64,000 nucleotides of DNA, from NCBI GenBank assembly GCA_945898275.1, contig CAMDHZ010000002.1, forward strand, positions 148,003 through 212,002. Direction: 5' to 3'. Position 1 is the stretch's first letter. Each line of letters opens with the position of its first letter. The stretch comes from Chitinophaga pinensis. GTDB taxonomy: Bacteria; Bacteroidota; Bacteroidia; UKL13-3. The notes under the pieces were generated by a model, which saw only the letters and a list, made by a program, of their open reading frames with translations, did no database searches and was not told the DNA's origin. The position numbers and the translations under genes are program-made. Positions 1 to 10,400 of the stretch are shown here, in pieces.

Positions 1-598
1 CCAAAGTGGTATCAACGGTACTGAGGTTTGTATCTGTTTTTACTGCTTCAATTGCTATGCTGGCAGTATCAACTTTAGTTGGAACAGCAGCTTCAGTCTT
101 TGCGTTGTTATGATTATCAATTACTTTTATGTTTTTAAATATTAAGTCATCCTCAAACAACACACACATGCCAGTAATTTGAGAGCATTCTTGGAATTCG
201 AGCGCCACTTTAATCACCGGATTTGCCTTCAGAATTTTAACTTTTTGTCTAAACTCTGCTTTACCAGTGAATGTAGAAACCTCACCTTCAAACACTTCGT
301 CATAATGTTTGTGATTGCCTATTGGTTTTAGTTTTCCAACTAATTGGTAGCTTGGGTGTTTTTCAAAATCGAACAAAGCAACTACTGGTCCAACAGATTC
401 GCTAAAATCTGAGGAATACATATACCAGTCTTTTTGAATTTTACTGGTGAAAATGAGTTCAATTTCTTCTCCAATGGAAACTTCTTGCTTGGAGGTTTTA
501 AGCTCCCAAGTTGGTTTTTGCTGGAGTTGTGCTTTTAGAAACAAGGGGTAAAGCCCAAGTAATAAAAACGAAATTAGTAAGTTTTTTATACGAAACAT
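1..598 (-). CDS. DsbD-like thiol:disulfide interchange protein, N-terminal part (cut by window edge)
   Basis: Partial gene: it starts at ATG 598 on the minus strand and runs off the left edge, so only about 199 residues are visible. A signal peptide (FLLLGLYPLFLKAQ) is followed by a DsbD alpha-like immunoglobulin fold: W-x-L near residue 32, a DWYMYSSDF stretch matching the usual GWHLYSQDF region, and a cysteine pair C-SQITGM-C near residue 140 that corresponds to the redox pair of DsbD alpha. The spacing is six residues, one more than in E. coli as I recall it. A Thr/Val/Asp-rich linker begins at the cut end. In the family, the missing part is an eight-TM electron-transfer domain plus a thioredoxin domain that pass electrons from cytoplasm to periplasm. 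I have not seen that part here. Confidence 0.7.
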   Translation of the reverse strand, partial: MFRIKNLLISFLLLGLYPLFLKAQLQQKPTWELKTSKQEVSIGEEIELIFTSKIQKDWYMYSSDFSESVGPVVALFDFEKHPSYQLVGKLKPIGNHKHYDEVFEGEVSTFTGKAEFRQKVKILKANPVIKVALEFQECSQITGMCVLFEDDLIFKNIKVIDNHNNAKTEAAVPTKVDTASIAIEAVKTDTNLSTVDTTL

Positions 599-671
599 AA
601 TATGCATAACGGTTAAGTGTAGAATAAAAACACCATTCCTGACTTTAAATTTTCCTAAAAGTTATAAGGAA

Positions 672-700
672 CAAATTTATACATAATGAGGATTAAAGCA
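672..700 (-). promoter_or_regulatory. Candidate Bacteroidota promoter for the DsbD-like gene
   Basis: On the minus strand, TTG (700-698) is followed after 18 bases by TAAATTTG (679-672), an exact match to the TAnnTTTG -7 element. The leader to the ATG at 598 would be roughly 70 bases. Confidence 0.45.
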
Positions 701-750
701 ATAGAGCTCATATAATCTACATTTATCTATGCTAAAGTAATAATTGAGGA

Positions 751-2493
751 TTATTTTGGAGCAGCAATTGTTTGAATTAAAATATTTTGAAGAGAATCGC
801 CCTTTTGCAAATTGTAGGCTAATAAGTAAAATTTTGCATTTGCAATTGTGTTAAGGCTTTTCGGTTTGAACCAATAGTCCCCTTTTTGGTAAGTGCCTGG
901 AGTTTCGTTACAAAATTGTAAGAGATATTTTTGTTCCCAAAAGATGGTTTTACCTGTAATAGTATCCTTTGCAAAAATGGCTATTTCGGTTCTAAGTTCA
1001 TGTGGAAAGTTATGATAAAGCGACAGACGAAGTTCATCACCATTTTCAATCCCAACAAAATTAAAGGCATTTGAAGCCATTAATGTATCTGGAATATTCC
1101 CTGCAGATTTGAAATTTGGAATGCTTAAAGCCTGAGTAACAGTGGTACTAGGTTCACCACATTTTTGTTTCCAAACCCAACCTTTATAAGGACTTGAGGT
1201 TCTTAAAAAAACTTGCCAATACTTTTCTTTGTTCATTTGGTCCCAATGCAAAATGTACTCTTGGTGTTGCCAAGTTTGCGTTAGGTTAAGTAAAATCGAA
1301 AGGGTAATAATTATTCCTAAAACCAACTTAGAAGGCCATTTAATTTTAAGATGCATCAATGAAACAGGTAAAATTAAAATGGGGAGATAGTCTAAATATA
1401 CGCGTTGGCCGTAAGAACCTCCATAAAACCAGCTCCACCAACAACTGAAAACATAAGAAATTGCCAAAAAGTAGAGAATATAGTAAGTTATGAAGTATTT
1501 GTTTTTTTTGACCCCAGCCCAAATTGAGAGCAGTTGAAAGAGGAGGAGCAAAGGAGTATAAATAAATAGGCCTTTTTGATAGCTGAACCAAGAGTTTATA
1601 AGTTGGGGGTTATCAAAGTAAAAGCTTTCATTTTGATAACTGTATACAATGAAATTACCCGTTTGTAAATACCATAAAAAACATTGCAGAGATAGCGTAA
1701 TTCCAAAGATGATTAGGGCAAAAAGCAGTGACTTCCAGTATCTGAATATATTTCTAAATAGAACAGTTAAGTTGTTAGCATTGCCTACTAATAGAGGGAT
1801 TGAAAAAACCACTAAGAAATTTATAGGTCTTAAAAGGATTATTAATGCCATTAAAAGACCCATTAAAAGTATAAATTTTGATTTGTTTTGGTAGAAGAAG
1901 GATATTGTAAAATAACAAAAAAGAGAAACGGCTGTAAAGGAAAAAACATGGCTAAATCCTGCATCAAACCACGCGTAGTGGGTAAATGGAGTAGCAAATA
2001 GGATGGAAAGCTGAACAAGAAAAATCAAATTACTTTCTACATTTAACTGAATAAGCGTTTTCCGCAAGAAAACAAGACCGATGAACAACCAGAAAATTGC
2101 GGCAAATAAGACCATAACCTGATAGGGTAACTCATAGCCTGAATCAACATAACCAAGAACTTGTCTCACCAATTGAAGCGGTAAATAAAAAGGAAGTAAA
2201 AACGCTGCAGTTCCACAGGAGTATTTATTTACCCTAAGATTGCCAAGATTATTGTAAGCATAATTTTGATCTATTCTGGAATAAATTAAAGGTTGTGTAT
2301 TTCTTGGTTTATCTACCCTATTGATATCTTTATGAAGAAAAATTGAAGGCAGGTAATCGTAGTATCCATAAGCATCTGCATGAATAAAATCTTGGCGACT
2401 AGTAAATCCCCACAACATAATGAAAACGAAGGCCAGCATTAAAGCTAGTTCTTTAATAATATGATTAAAGGGTTTTAATGCCATATTGAGCAA
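751..2493 (-). CDS. Polytopic membrane protein, GT-C glycosyltransferase-like
   Basis: A 580-residue protein with about eleven hydrophobic segments between residues 15 and 400, then a soluble, probably periplasmic, C-terminal domain of about 150 residues. The first loop carries an acidic, aromatic motif (HADAYGYYDYLP, about residue 40), as is common in GT-C enzymes that use lipid-linked sugar donors. No family-specific signature is strong enough for a substrate. A second in-frame ATG three codons in (2484) is an equally good start. It is divergent from the LysM gene at 2606 and shares a short promoter region with it. One copy of the dispersed GGTTTGAACC motif lies inside at 863. It could instead be an uncharacterised membrane protein of a polysaccharide or lipoprotein glycosylation pathway. 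Confidence 0.65.
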   Translation of the reverse strand: MLNMALKPFNHIIKELALMLAFVFIMLWGFTSRQDFIHADAYGYYDYLPSIFLHKDINRVDKPRNTQPLIYSRIDQNYAYNNLGNLRVNKYSCGTAAFLLPFYLPLQLVRQVLGYVDSGYELPYQVMVLFAAIFWLFIGLVFLRKTLIQLNVESNLIFLVQLSILFATPFTHYAWFDAGFSHVFSFTAVSLFCYFTISFFYQNKSKFILLMGLLMALIILLRPINFLVVFSIPLLVGNANNLTVLFRNIFRYWKSLLFALIIFGITLSLQCFLWYLQTGNFIVYSYQNESFYFDNPQLINSWFSYQKGLFIYTPLLLLFQLLSIWAGVKKNKYFITYYILYFLAISYVFSCWWSWFYGGSYGQRVYLDYLPILILPVSLMHLKIKWPSKLVLGIIITLSILLNLTQTWQHQEYILHWDQMNKEKYWQVFLRTSSPYKGWVWKQKCGEPSTTVTQALSIPNFKSAGNIPDTLMASNAFNFVGIENGDELRLSLYHNFPHELRTEIAIFAKDTITGKTIFWEQKYLLQFCNETPGTYQKGDYWFKPKSLNTIANAKFYLLAYNLQKGDSLQNILIQTIAAPK

Positions 2494-2605
2494 ATATATT
2501 TATTTTAAGAAATTTAGGTTTGCTTATAAAACTATACAGCTTATATTTTTTGTTAGAAAATGCTTATGGTTGGCCTTATTTAGAGCACTACTTTTGTCAG
2601 TTGAG

Positions 2606-4084
2606 ATGAAGAAAAAACTGCTGAACCTATTTTGCTGCATTATTCCATTGGCTATGTTGGCTCAAACCGATACCTTACCGGTTAAAGTGCCTAGTATGCC
2701 AAAGCAAACTGTAGATCAATATATAGAGAAATACAGTGCTATTGCAGTGGATGAAATGTACAGAAGCAAGATTCCTGCAAGTATTACGCTGGCTCAAGGA
2801 ATATTAGAAAGTGGCAATGGAAATAGCCGGTTAGCTGTTGAGGGCAATAATCATTTTGGTATTAAATGTAAGAAAACCTGGACGGGTAAAACCATTTTTG
2901 AAGACGATGATGCTTTGCAAGAGTGCTTTAGAAAGTACGATGCAGCCATAGATAGCTACCGAGACCATTCAGATTTTTTAATGAATAATCCTCGGTATGC
3001 GTTTTTGTTTGATTTAGATAAAACAGATTATAAGGGTTGGGCTTATGGACTTAAAAAGGCAGGCTATGCCACTAACCCACAGTATGCAGAGTTGCTTATA
3101 ACTTTTATTGATAAGCATAAGCTTCATAAGTTTGATGGTGTGAAGTTGAGCGAGGAAGAAGATAAAGAGCTAAAAAACGACAAGGAGGAGCTAGTAAAAA
3201 GTCGGGGTAAGGAAATTCACAATAATGGTGTAATTGGCGTAATAGCCAATGCAAATGAGAGTTATGCTCAAATTGCCATGAATTATGATTTGAAGGTTTA
3301 TCAATTGTATAGATTTAATGATTTAGAAAAAGATGCTGTATGTAAAGAAGGAGATACAGTTTACTTAAAAACTAAAAGAAATAAGTCGGACAGCCTTTAT
3401 CATTTGGTAACAGGCGCTGAAACGCTACATTGGATAAGCCAAAGATATGCAGTAAAGCTCGACAAACTTTTAGAAAGGAATCATTTGTTGAATGGCCAAC
3501 AGCCTGCTGTAGGAGAAATGATTTATTTGAAAAACAAACGTGATAATGCGCCTAAGTTGGTTGCAATTGATACCTTAAAGCCCAAATCCAAAGTTGATAC
3601 AATAATCATCGATATTGCTGAACCAAAGCCTTTAGACACAACTTATGACAACAAGGTTTACGACAATATTCAGCAAAACATAGAAACAAGTAAAACAGTT
3701 GAAACCGTTACTTCTTTGGACAGTATTCAGGATTTCAAGGAAAATTTGAGTTTTTTCCATACCGTTCAAAGGGGAGAAACTTTATATAGCATTGGTAAAA
3801 AATATGGGATTCGAGTAGATGCAATCATGTATTTAAACCTATTGACTACGGATGCAATTGAGGCGGGTCAGCGCTTAATTATTAACCCAGCAATTTCTAA
3901 TGCCGATACCAAGGAACCACAAAGTACACCGGGCGTTCATATCGTTAGACAAGGTGAGACTTTATTTAAAATTGCCAAGATGTATGGCTTAAGTATTCAA
4001 GATATCAAGGCAACAAATAACTTGGAAAATGAGGTGGTTTTTATCGGTCAGCGATTGGTTATTGTAAAGCAATCAAAAAAATAA
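2606..4084 (+). CDS. Secreted peptidoglycan hydrolase, glucosaminidase (GH73) plus four LysM repeats
   Basis: The start was chosen at ATG 2606 because a signal peptide (MKKKLLNLFCC...AMLAQ) begins there; the frame is open upstream to 2486 but that extension reads as non-signal sequence. Of 492 residues, about 30-185 form an N-acetylglucosaminidase domain (ITLAQGILESGNGNS with the catalytic-type Glu, NNHFGIKC, FRKYDAAIDSYRDHSDFL). Four LysM-like repeats follow, at about 210-255, 270-320, 390-435 and 445-490; the last two carry the clearest hallmark (VQRGETLYSIGKKYGI, VRQGETLFKIAKMYGL). The first two LysM are divergent. It probably acts in the periplasm or cell envelope in cell-wall remodelling or daughter-cell separation. 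The known family is the FlgJ/LytD-type glucosaminidases; the exact role is inferred. Confidence 0.85.
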   Translation: MKKKLLNLFCCIIPLAMLAQTDTLPVKVPSMPKQTVDQYIEKYSAIAVDEMYRSKIPASITLAQGILESGNGNSRLAVEGNNHFGIKCKKTWTGKTIFEDDDALQECFRKYDAAIDSYRDHSDFLMNNPRYAFLFDLDKTDYKGWAYGLKKAGYATNPQYAELLITFIDKHKLHKFDGVKLSEEEDKELKNDKEELVKSRGKEIHNNGVIGVIANANESYAQIAMNYDLKVYQLYRFNDLEKDAVCKEGDTVYLKTKRNKSDSLYHLVTGAETLHWISQRYAVKLDKLLERNHLLNGQQPAVGEMIYLKNKRDNAPKLVAIDTLKPKSKVDTIIIDIAEPKPLDTTYDNKVYDNIQQNIETSKTVETVTSLDSIQDFKENLSFFHTVQRGETLYSIGKKYGIRVDAIMYLNLLTTDAIEAGQRLIINPAISNADTKEPQSTPGVHIVRQGETLFKIAKMYGLSIQDIKATNNLENEVVFIGQRLVIVKQSKK

Positions 4085-4187
4085 ATCAGACAAAAGCTTG
4101 GATTGCAACCAAATTGGATTTTTTTACATCAAATATTTTATTAAACTTGTAATTCTGATTGAGTAAATTAATCAAATATTAAATTGT

Positions 4188-4871
4188 ATGAAAAAAGTTA
4201 TTCTTATAGTTGCCGTTTTGTTCTTTGCTATTGGTTTGAAAGCTCAGACTAGGTTTGGTTTTGGTCAGATTGACTACGATAACTGGAATGTGAATGACCC
4301 TAATGCACATTTGTTATTATTGGTATGGCCACAAAATAATGACACACTTGATTTTGAGGTTGGTGCAGATATTTTTGTGTTAGATGGAACCGCGAAGGCG
4401 GGCATAGATTTTAATATGAGTACCTCCAAGTGGACTTTCCCTATTGGTACCAATATATTTGATTCTTCAAATCGCAAAAAAATTGCTTATAATTTTGTTC
4501 CCAATACTACTTTTTGGGGAAAGAAAGATTTCACGATTAAATTAGGAAACTTACAAGGTGTTACTAGTGCTGATTTATTGAATGGACAGGATTTACTTCG
4601 TGTTATTATTGATTATGATGGAACTGGAATTGGATTGCCAAAGCTAAGCGTTCATGACTATAGATTATATCCAATTCCTGCTAGCACAATGTTATACATT
4701 GGAGGAGTAAATCCAACTGCCTACAAAATTTACGACCTAAGCGGAAGATTAGCCCAAGAAGGTGGAATTTTACAAAGCAGTATTGATGTGAGTAATTTGG
4801 GAAATGGCCTTTATGTATTATATGCTCAAACAGATAAGGGCATGATAGTACAGAAGTTTCTTAAAGACTAG
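4188..4871 (+). CDS. Secreted protein with Calx-beta-like domain and T9SS sorting domain
   Basis: A 227-residue protein with a type I signal peptide ending GLKAQ. Residues about 45-150 resemble a Calx-beta fold (GTAKAGIDF ... FPIGTN ... KKDFTIKLGNLQGV). The last 75 residues are a T9SS type A C-terminal domain (YRLYPIPAS ... YKIYDLSGRLAQEG ... LGNGLYVLYAQTDKG ... QKFLKD), which directs export through the Por secretion system and is normally cleaved on surface attachment. The stop is separated by one base from the TTG start of the phosphatase fusion gene, so the two are probably co-transcribed although their functions look unrelated. I infer a surface-attached or released protein of unknown ligand. 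Confidence 0.75.
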   Translation: MKKVILIVAVLFFAIGLKAQTRFGFGQIDYDNWNVNDPNAHLLLLVWPQNNDTLDFEVGADIFVLDGTAKAGIDFNMSTSKWTFPIGTNIFDSSNRKKIAYNFVPNTTFWGKKDFTIKLGNLQGVTSADLLNGQDLLRVIIDYDGTGIGLPKLSVHDYRLYPIPASTMLYIGGVNPTAYKIYDLSGRLAQEGGILQSSIDVSNLGNGLYVLYAQTDKGMIVQKFLKD

Positions 4872-4872
4872 A

Positions 4873-6696
4873 TTGAAAAAAACTTGGTATGTATTCGACT
4901 TTGACAGTACCTTTACGCAAGTTGAGGCGATGGAAGAGTTGGCAGCCATTAGCTTAGAAAATGACCCAGAGCGGGACATTTTAATAGAAAAAATAAAGCA
5001 ACTTACAGAACTTGCCATGGAAGGCAAAATGCCTTTTGAGAAATCATTAAAGGCAAGGATTGCACTGCTTTCTGCAAAAAAGTATCATTTAAACTTATTG
5101 GTGAATAGACTTAGGAAGCGCGTAAGCGCTTCATTTGTTAGAAACAAACAGTTTTTCAAAACACACAAAGGAAACGTCTTAATAATTTCTGGAGGTTTTA
5201 AGGAATTTATTGATCCTATCGTAAAAACGTATCACATTGATGCTGATTGCGTATATGGCAATACATTTATATACGATAAGAAAAACAATATCATTGGGGC
5301 AGATGAGACCAATTTATTGGCCCAAGCCCAAGGAAAAGTCAAATTACTTAAGCAGCTCAAATTAAGCGGAAACGTAATTATGATTGGAGATGGCTTTACA
5401 GATTTGGAGGTTTTTGAATCGGGTATGGCCAATGAATTTTATGCTTATACCGAAAATGTAAGCCGGCCAAGTGTAATTACTAAATCTGGAAAAGTGGCGC
5501 CAAGTTTAGATGAAATTCTTTTTAAACAGCATTTACCCATGTCTATTTCTTATCCAAAATCGCGCATTAGTGCTTTATTGGTGGGCAAATTAACTTGGCA
5601 AGCTGAAGTATTTTTTAAAAGAGAAGGTTATCAGGTAGAGAAGTATGATTTGTTATCGCAATTAAAAAGTAGCCCAAAGGGTGGCTCTGTGAATATTGTT
5701 TTGTTTGAACCTGAATTAGATAAAAAGGGTACAGTGAGTTCGTTTATTCTTGAACCTAAAAACAAGGTATTGGCGGCTGGAATTTGGGGCGAGTCGGTTC
5801 AAACCGAAACCAACCCAAAGTTTGCAAAAGCAGGAATAGGAATTTTTAGCAGCAGTTATGCACATACTCGAAGTGTTGCCGAATTGGCCCTATTATATTT
5901 ATTACAATTTTCGAGGCAAAAGCAACAAGAGTTATTTGGTAAAAAGCTTGGTATTATTGGGTATGGACACAGTGGCTCCTTGTTATCTGTGATGGCAGCT
6001 CATTTGGGTTTGGAGGTTTATTATTATGATATTGACCACAAACCACCTATTGGGAATGCTAAGCAAGTTAGAACATTAAGTGATTTATTGCGCAAGTGTG
6101 AGTTGGTAGTAGTGGTTGCGGGCCGTCGATTTATTGGGCAACTAAACATTGGCCCTAAGGAATTGAATTTATTGCCTAAAGAAAGCATTTTAATTCATTT
6201 GGGTTACGATGCTTGTATTGATTTTTTGGCGGTAAAAGACATGCTTAAAACTGGCAGGCTTTCTGGTTTTTATGCAGATGTTTTAGAAGAAAAGAATTTC
6301 GCCATTTTGAAAGAAAGTGAATCAGTAAAAGTTGGATATAGAGAAAGGTTAATGACACAACAAACGCAGGCAAATATTGCAGCATCGTTAAGCGAATATT
6401 TGTTAGAATATATCAATACTGGCGCCACTAGCGGGAGTTTAAACTTACCCTTAGTTCATTTGCCAAGTATGCATCAGCTGAATAGGTTTATTCATATTCA
6501 CGAAAATAAACCAGGGGTTTTGGCTCAAATTAATAATATTTTGGCTACTTATAACATCAATGTGTTGGGTCAATATTTAAAAACCACAGAAACCATAGGA
6601 TACGTAATTACTGATGTTAGTAAAGCATATCCACCAAAAGCAATTGAAGATTTAAAAAGAATAGCCGAAACCTTGCGATTTAGAGTTTTGTATTAA
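4873..6696 (+). CDS. Phosphoserine phosphatase (SerB-type HAD) fused to SerA-like dehydrogenase and ACT domain
   Basis: A 607-residue fusion. The start is TTG at 4873: no ATG or GTG lies upstream before an in-frame stop at 4846, and the HAD nucleophile motif FDFDST sits at residues 8-13, so a later start would remove it. Residues 1-210 hold all four HAD-IB motifs (DFDST, ISGG, the Lys in QGKVKLLK, GDGFTDLEV). Residues about 230-515 align with D-3-phosphoglycerate dehydrogenase including the Rossmann motif GIIGYGHSG. Residues about 530-607 form a SerA-type serine-binding ACT domain (IHIHENKPGVLAQIN, GQYLKTT, RFRVLY). The dehydrogenase half lacks the residues expected for catalysis (see findings). 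Expected reactions belong to serine biosynthesis; phosphatase activity is well supported, dehydrogenase activity is not. The stop codon interlocks with that of rlmB on the other strand. Confidence 0.85.
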   Translation: MKKTWYVFDFDSTFTQVEAMEELAAISLENDPERDILIEKIKQLTELAMEGKMPFEKSLKARIALLSAKKYHLNLLVNRLRKRVSASFVRNKQFFKTHKGNVLIISGGFKEFIDPIVKTYHIDADCVYGNTFIYDKKNNIIGADETNLLAQAQGKVKLLKQLKLSGNVIMIGDGFTDLEVFESGMANEFYAYTENVSRPSVITKSGKVAPSLDEILFKQHLPMSISYPKSRISALLVGKLTWQAEVFFKREGYQVEKYDLLSQLKSSPKGGSVNIVLFEPELDKKGTVSSFILEPKNKVLAAGIWGESVQTETNPKFAKAGIGIFSSSYAHTRSVAELALLYLLQFSRQKQQELFGKKLGIIGYGHSGSLLSVMAAHLGLEVYYYDIDHKPPIGNAKQVRTLSDLLRKCELVVVVAGRRFIGQLNIGPKELNLLPKESILIHLGYDACIDFLAVKDMLKTGRLSGFYADVLEEKNFAILKESESVKVGYRERLMTQQTQANIAASLSEYLLEYINTGATSGSLNLPLVHLPSMHQLNRFIHIHENKPGVLAQINNILATYNINVLGQYLKTTETIGYVITDVSKAYPPKAIEDLKRIAETLRFRVLY

Positions 6697-7424
6697 CTGC
6701 GTTGCATTAAAGCTTCATACATAATGATGCCTGCTGCCACAGATACATTTAGCGAGCTAACGCCAAAATTCATTGGAATTTGCGCTAATGCCGAGCATTT
6801 TTTAATTAATTCTAAACTAATACCCGTTTCTTCTCCACCCATGATGATGGCCAGAGGTCCTGTTAAATCGGTTTGGCTAATTGAATCTTTGGCTTTTTCT
6901 GTGCAAGCCACAGTTGTAAAGCCAGATTGATTTAGATATTCTAAAGTAGTTTTAAGGTGTTTTTCTCTGCAAACGGGCAGTTTATGTAAAGCACCTGCCG
7001 ATGTTTTGATGGCATCCTCATTCACAGGTGCAGTATCTGTTAGAGGAACAACCAAAGCATGTACCCCAGCGCATAGGGCTGTTCTAGCGATTGCTCCTAA
7101 ATTTCTTACATCCTTTACACCATCTAAGATTAGAATAAAAGGTGTTTCGCCTTGCTCGAAAAGCGATGGAATAATTTGTTCTAAACTATGATAAGAAATG
7201 GGGGATGAAAAAGCCATAACCCCTTGGTGATTCTTATCTTTTAGGTTAAAAAACTTTTCTTTTGGTACGGTTTGAACCGGAACCTGCGCTCCACGAGCTG
7301 CTTTAAGCAATTCGTCGAGCGCAGGGTTAAAAATGCCTTTCATGACTTGGATTTTGATAAGGTCTTTACCAGCATCCAAGGCTTCTTTAACGGCATGGGT
7401 TCCGTAGATAATATTTTCTTTCAT
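6693..7424 (-). CDS. rlmB: 23S rRNA (guanosine-2'-O)-methyltransferase RlmB, SpoU/TrmH family
   Basis: A 243-residue protein of normal family length. The N-terminal L30e-like substrate-binding domain (IIYGTHAVKEAL) is followed by a trefoil-knot SPOUT domain with motif 1 (LDGVKDVRNLGAIARTA, with the conserved Asn and Arg), motif 2 (IIMGGEETGIS) and motif 3 (IPMNFGVSSLNVSVAAGI). The family methylates the 2'-OH of G2251 in the P loop of 23S rRNA using SAM, in the cytoplasm. It lies two bases downstream of the DUF2723 gene and is probably co-transcribed with it. Its stop overlaps by four bases the stop of the convergent phosphatase fusion gene. Confidence 0.9.
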   Translation of the reverse strand: MKENIIYGTHAVKEALDAGKDLIKIQVMKGIFNPALDELLKAARGAQVPVQTVPKEKFFNLKDKNHQGVMAFSSPISYHSLEQIIPSLFEQGETPFILILDGVKDVRNLGAIARTALCAGVHALVVPLTDTAPVNEDAIKTSAGALHKLPVCREKHLKTTLEYLNQSGFTTVACTEKAKDSISQTDLTGPLAIIMGGEETGISLELIKKCSALAQIPMNFGVSSLNVSVAAGIIMYEALMQRS

Positions 7425-7426
7425 TC

Positions 7427-10400
7427 TTACAATCCAACTTGCAGCGTATCGATGCGTTTTCTGAAATCTGCTGCTAATTCGGTTTGTTTATGAAAATCAA
7501 CTACTTGCCAGATATAATTTAGTATTTGAACATTGTCTTCCAAATCTTGGCGCACACTATTTTTCTTTCCTTTAAATGAAAGGAAATATTTAGCATTTTC
7601 TTCATGAATTCTTAGTAATTCCTTGGCTAAGTTATTCGCCTTTTCAGTAGCGCCGGCTTGGTAATAACCTTCCAAAATTCGCACCACAAAAACATCGTAG
7701 GCCACTTGCTTATGTGGCATCACCTGTAAACAATAGTCTAATGCTTTTACAGCAGAATCTTTTCTACCTTCTAGGGTGAGTTGTTCACTTAAACGGTAGA
7801 AAATATTTCTAAAGTTCTTAGTTTGTCTTAGAATAGTTTCATCAAGATAAACATTGTCTTCAGCCATATTTCCCCATTTAAACTTCTCCATTATGTTCTT
7901 GTAAAGAATGTTTGAGTTGATCCTACCAGTAGTACCATCTCTTTGAACCTCGCTCGTTATAGGCACTAATCTGTAGGTTAAACCTTCTAGTTGGAAGTAT
8001 TTGGTTAGGTTAAGATAAACATCGTTTCCTGTGGTGATAGCCCAATAAATAGGTCTGGTATTGATATTAGAAGCTATAATGTCTAATAAAATCAAATCAG
8101 CTTTTAGTAGATTATTGTTACCAATTTCCCAACGAATGGTATCTACCATGAATTGTTCGTCTTCTGGTTGAACCACGCCATTTTTTAAGCACTCTTGACG
8201 ATTAACAATCATGCTAAACTTTTTGGTTGGGTAATATCTAAGGGCATCACCACCTTGTGTAGCAACTGTACCCATTGGGTCAGCGTCATCATTGATAAAG
8301 GCCAGAATATTCTTTAATGGATAAAAATCTTGCGTATTGATACCATATCTTCTAGCAAGTTCAGGATTTTCGAAGAAAACCACATAATCCCTTGTTCCTT
8401 GCTTGTATTTATCTGGCGTCATGCTAAATTCTACTGGTTTGCTGTCGTAAGCTTGACGTTTAAGTCCATCTGCATACCAGTCTGTGTTTAGTAAGCTCAT
8501 ATTAATTACGCGCACATCACTTCTAATATTTTCTACGTTTTGGGCATACCAAAGCGGATAGGTATCATTATCTCCATTGGTAAAAAGAATGGCATCTTTG
8601 GCGCAAGAGTTAAGATAGTCTTCTGCAAAAGCCAACGCAGTAAAGCGGTTACTTCTGTTATGGTCGTCCCAGTTTTGTTGACCCATTAGTGCTGGAACAG
8701 CGGCTAAGCTAATTACAGTTGCCCCTACAGCGGCTGTGTTTTTATTGATTTTCTTACTTAACCAATCAACCAACCCTAAAACGCCTAAACCAATCCAAAT
8801 CATAAAGGTTTGGTATGAACCAACATAAGCATAATCCCTTTCTCTTGGCTGATGTGCTGGGAAGTTTAGGTAAAGGATAATGAAAAAACCCGTGAATAGG
8901 AATAAAGTTGAAACAATGATTGCATCTTCCTTTGATTTCTTGAAATGGTACACTAAACCAATTATTCCTAAAATTAAGGGTAAGAAGAAATAGGTATTTT
9001 TGGCTTTATTGTTTGCCATTGTTTCTGGCATATTCTTTTGAGGACCTAAGCGCCATTCATCAATAAAGTTAACGCCACTGATCCAATTTCCTCTAGTAAG
9101 TTCACCATAACCTTGTTCATCATTTTGGCGACCGATGAAATTCCAGAAGAAGTATCTCCAATACATGAAACCCAATTGGTAGCTAAGCATAAAGTCGATA
9201 TTTTTTCCGAAGCTAACTTTGTTTTTACCTTCAGGAATTTTTTCCCAATCTCTATATGCTCTTACGTAATCAGCTCTATCAGCCCACATACGCGGGAGGA
9301 TTGTACAATCTTTAGGGTCGTAAACTGCCTTCTTTTTTGTACCTGCTTCAACATATTTTCCATCAAAACCTTTGGCATATTGCATGTCTCCATCATCATA
9401 TCTAATGGGTCTAGCATAGAAATACTGACCATAAAGAAGTGGATTTTCACCGTATTGTTCACGGTTTAAGTAACTTAATAAAGAGAAAGGTTGTTCAGGG
9501 TCGTTCATGTCAATTGGTGGATTGGCCAAAGAACGAATGATGATCATAGCATAAGAAGAGTATCCAACGATTACAAAACTGATAGAAAGCACAATGAGAT
9601 TAATAACATCCATGGCTGCTTTCTTTTTGAACACAAAGAAATAAATAGCGCCAGTCATTGCTCCCCAAAGTATTAATGAACTTAAGTGAAAGTTAATGAC
9701 CAAATTGCTGATAAACATAACACCATAGGCAGCAATTGCTACGTATAGGCTTATGGCACTTTTAGTATGTGTATAATGTAAGAAAGAAGCAAAAAGTGTA
9801 ATTAATAATAAAATTAAGAGCAGCGCGCCCGAGTTAAAGCTTAATCCCAAAGAGTTTACCGCAAAGTAATCTAATTTAGTAGCAATGCCGGGTAGGCCTG
9901 GGATTAGTCCAAACTGAACAATTCCAATAGCTAAAATAGCTACAGCAGAAGCTCCAAGAAAACCGTTTCGGGTGTATTTGTATTTTTTAAAGTAATAAAC
10001 GTAAACTATCGCTGGGATAACAAGTAAGTTTAACAAATGGACGCCAATAGCTAAACCAATAAGATAGGCAATAAGCACTAACCACTTGCTTGCATCCTTT
10101 TCATGAGCAACGTTTTCCCACTTTAGAATGCACCAAAAAGTTAGGGTTGTAAAAAAACTTGAAGAGGCATATACCTCTGCTTCAACAGCCGAAAACCAAA
10201 AGGTATCTGAAAAGTTAAGCGTTAAAGCACCAACGGCACCTGCGCCCATGATGGAAACTGTATTCCAGAATTCAAGTTCTTTGCCATCTTTGTTTAAAAT
10301 CTTCTTTGCAAGGTGAGTGATGGTCCAAAACATAAACATTACAGTTAGTGCGCTGGTTACTGCGGAGACCATGTTTACCCAAAAGGCAACTTTACTAGGG

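Noticed and set aside
4090..4130. Terminator after the LysM gene
   Set aside because: Only a four-bp stem (TTGG/CCAA) before a T run; too weak to call.
9113..9469. 118-codon plus-strand frame inside the DUF2723 gene
   Set aside because: It is antisense to an intact, strongly supported gene, with no domain or signal of its own.
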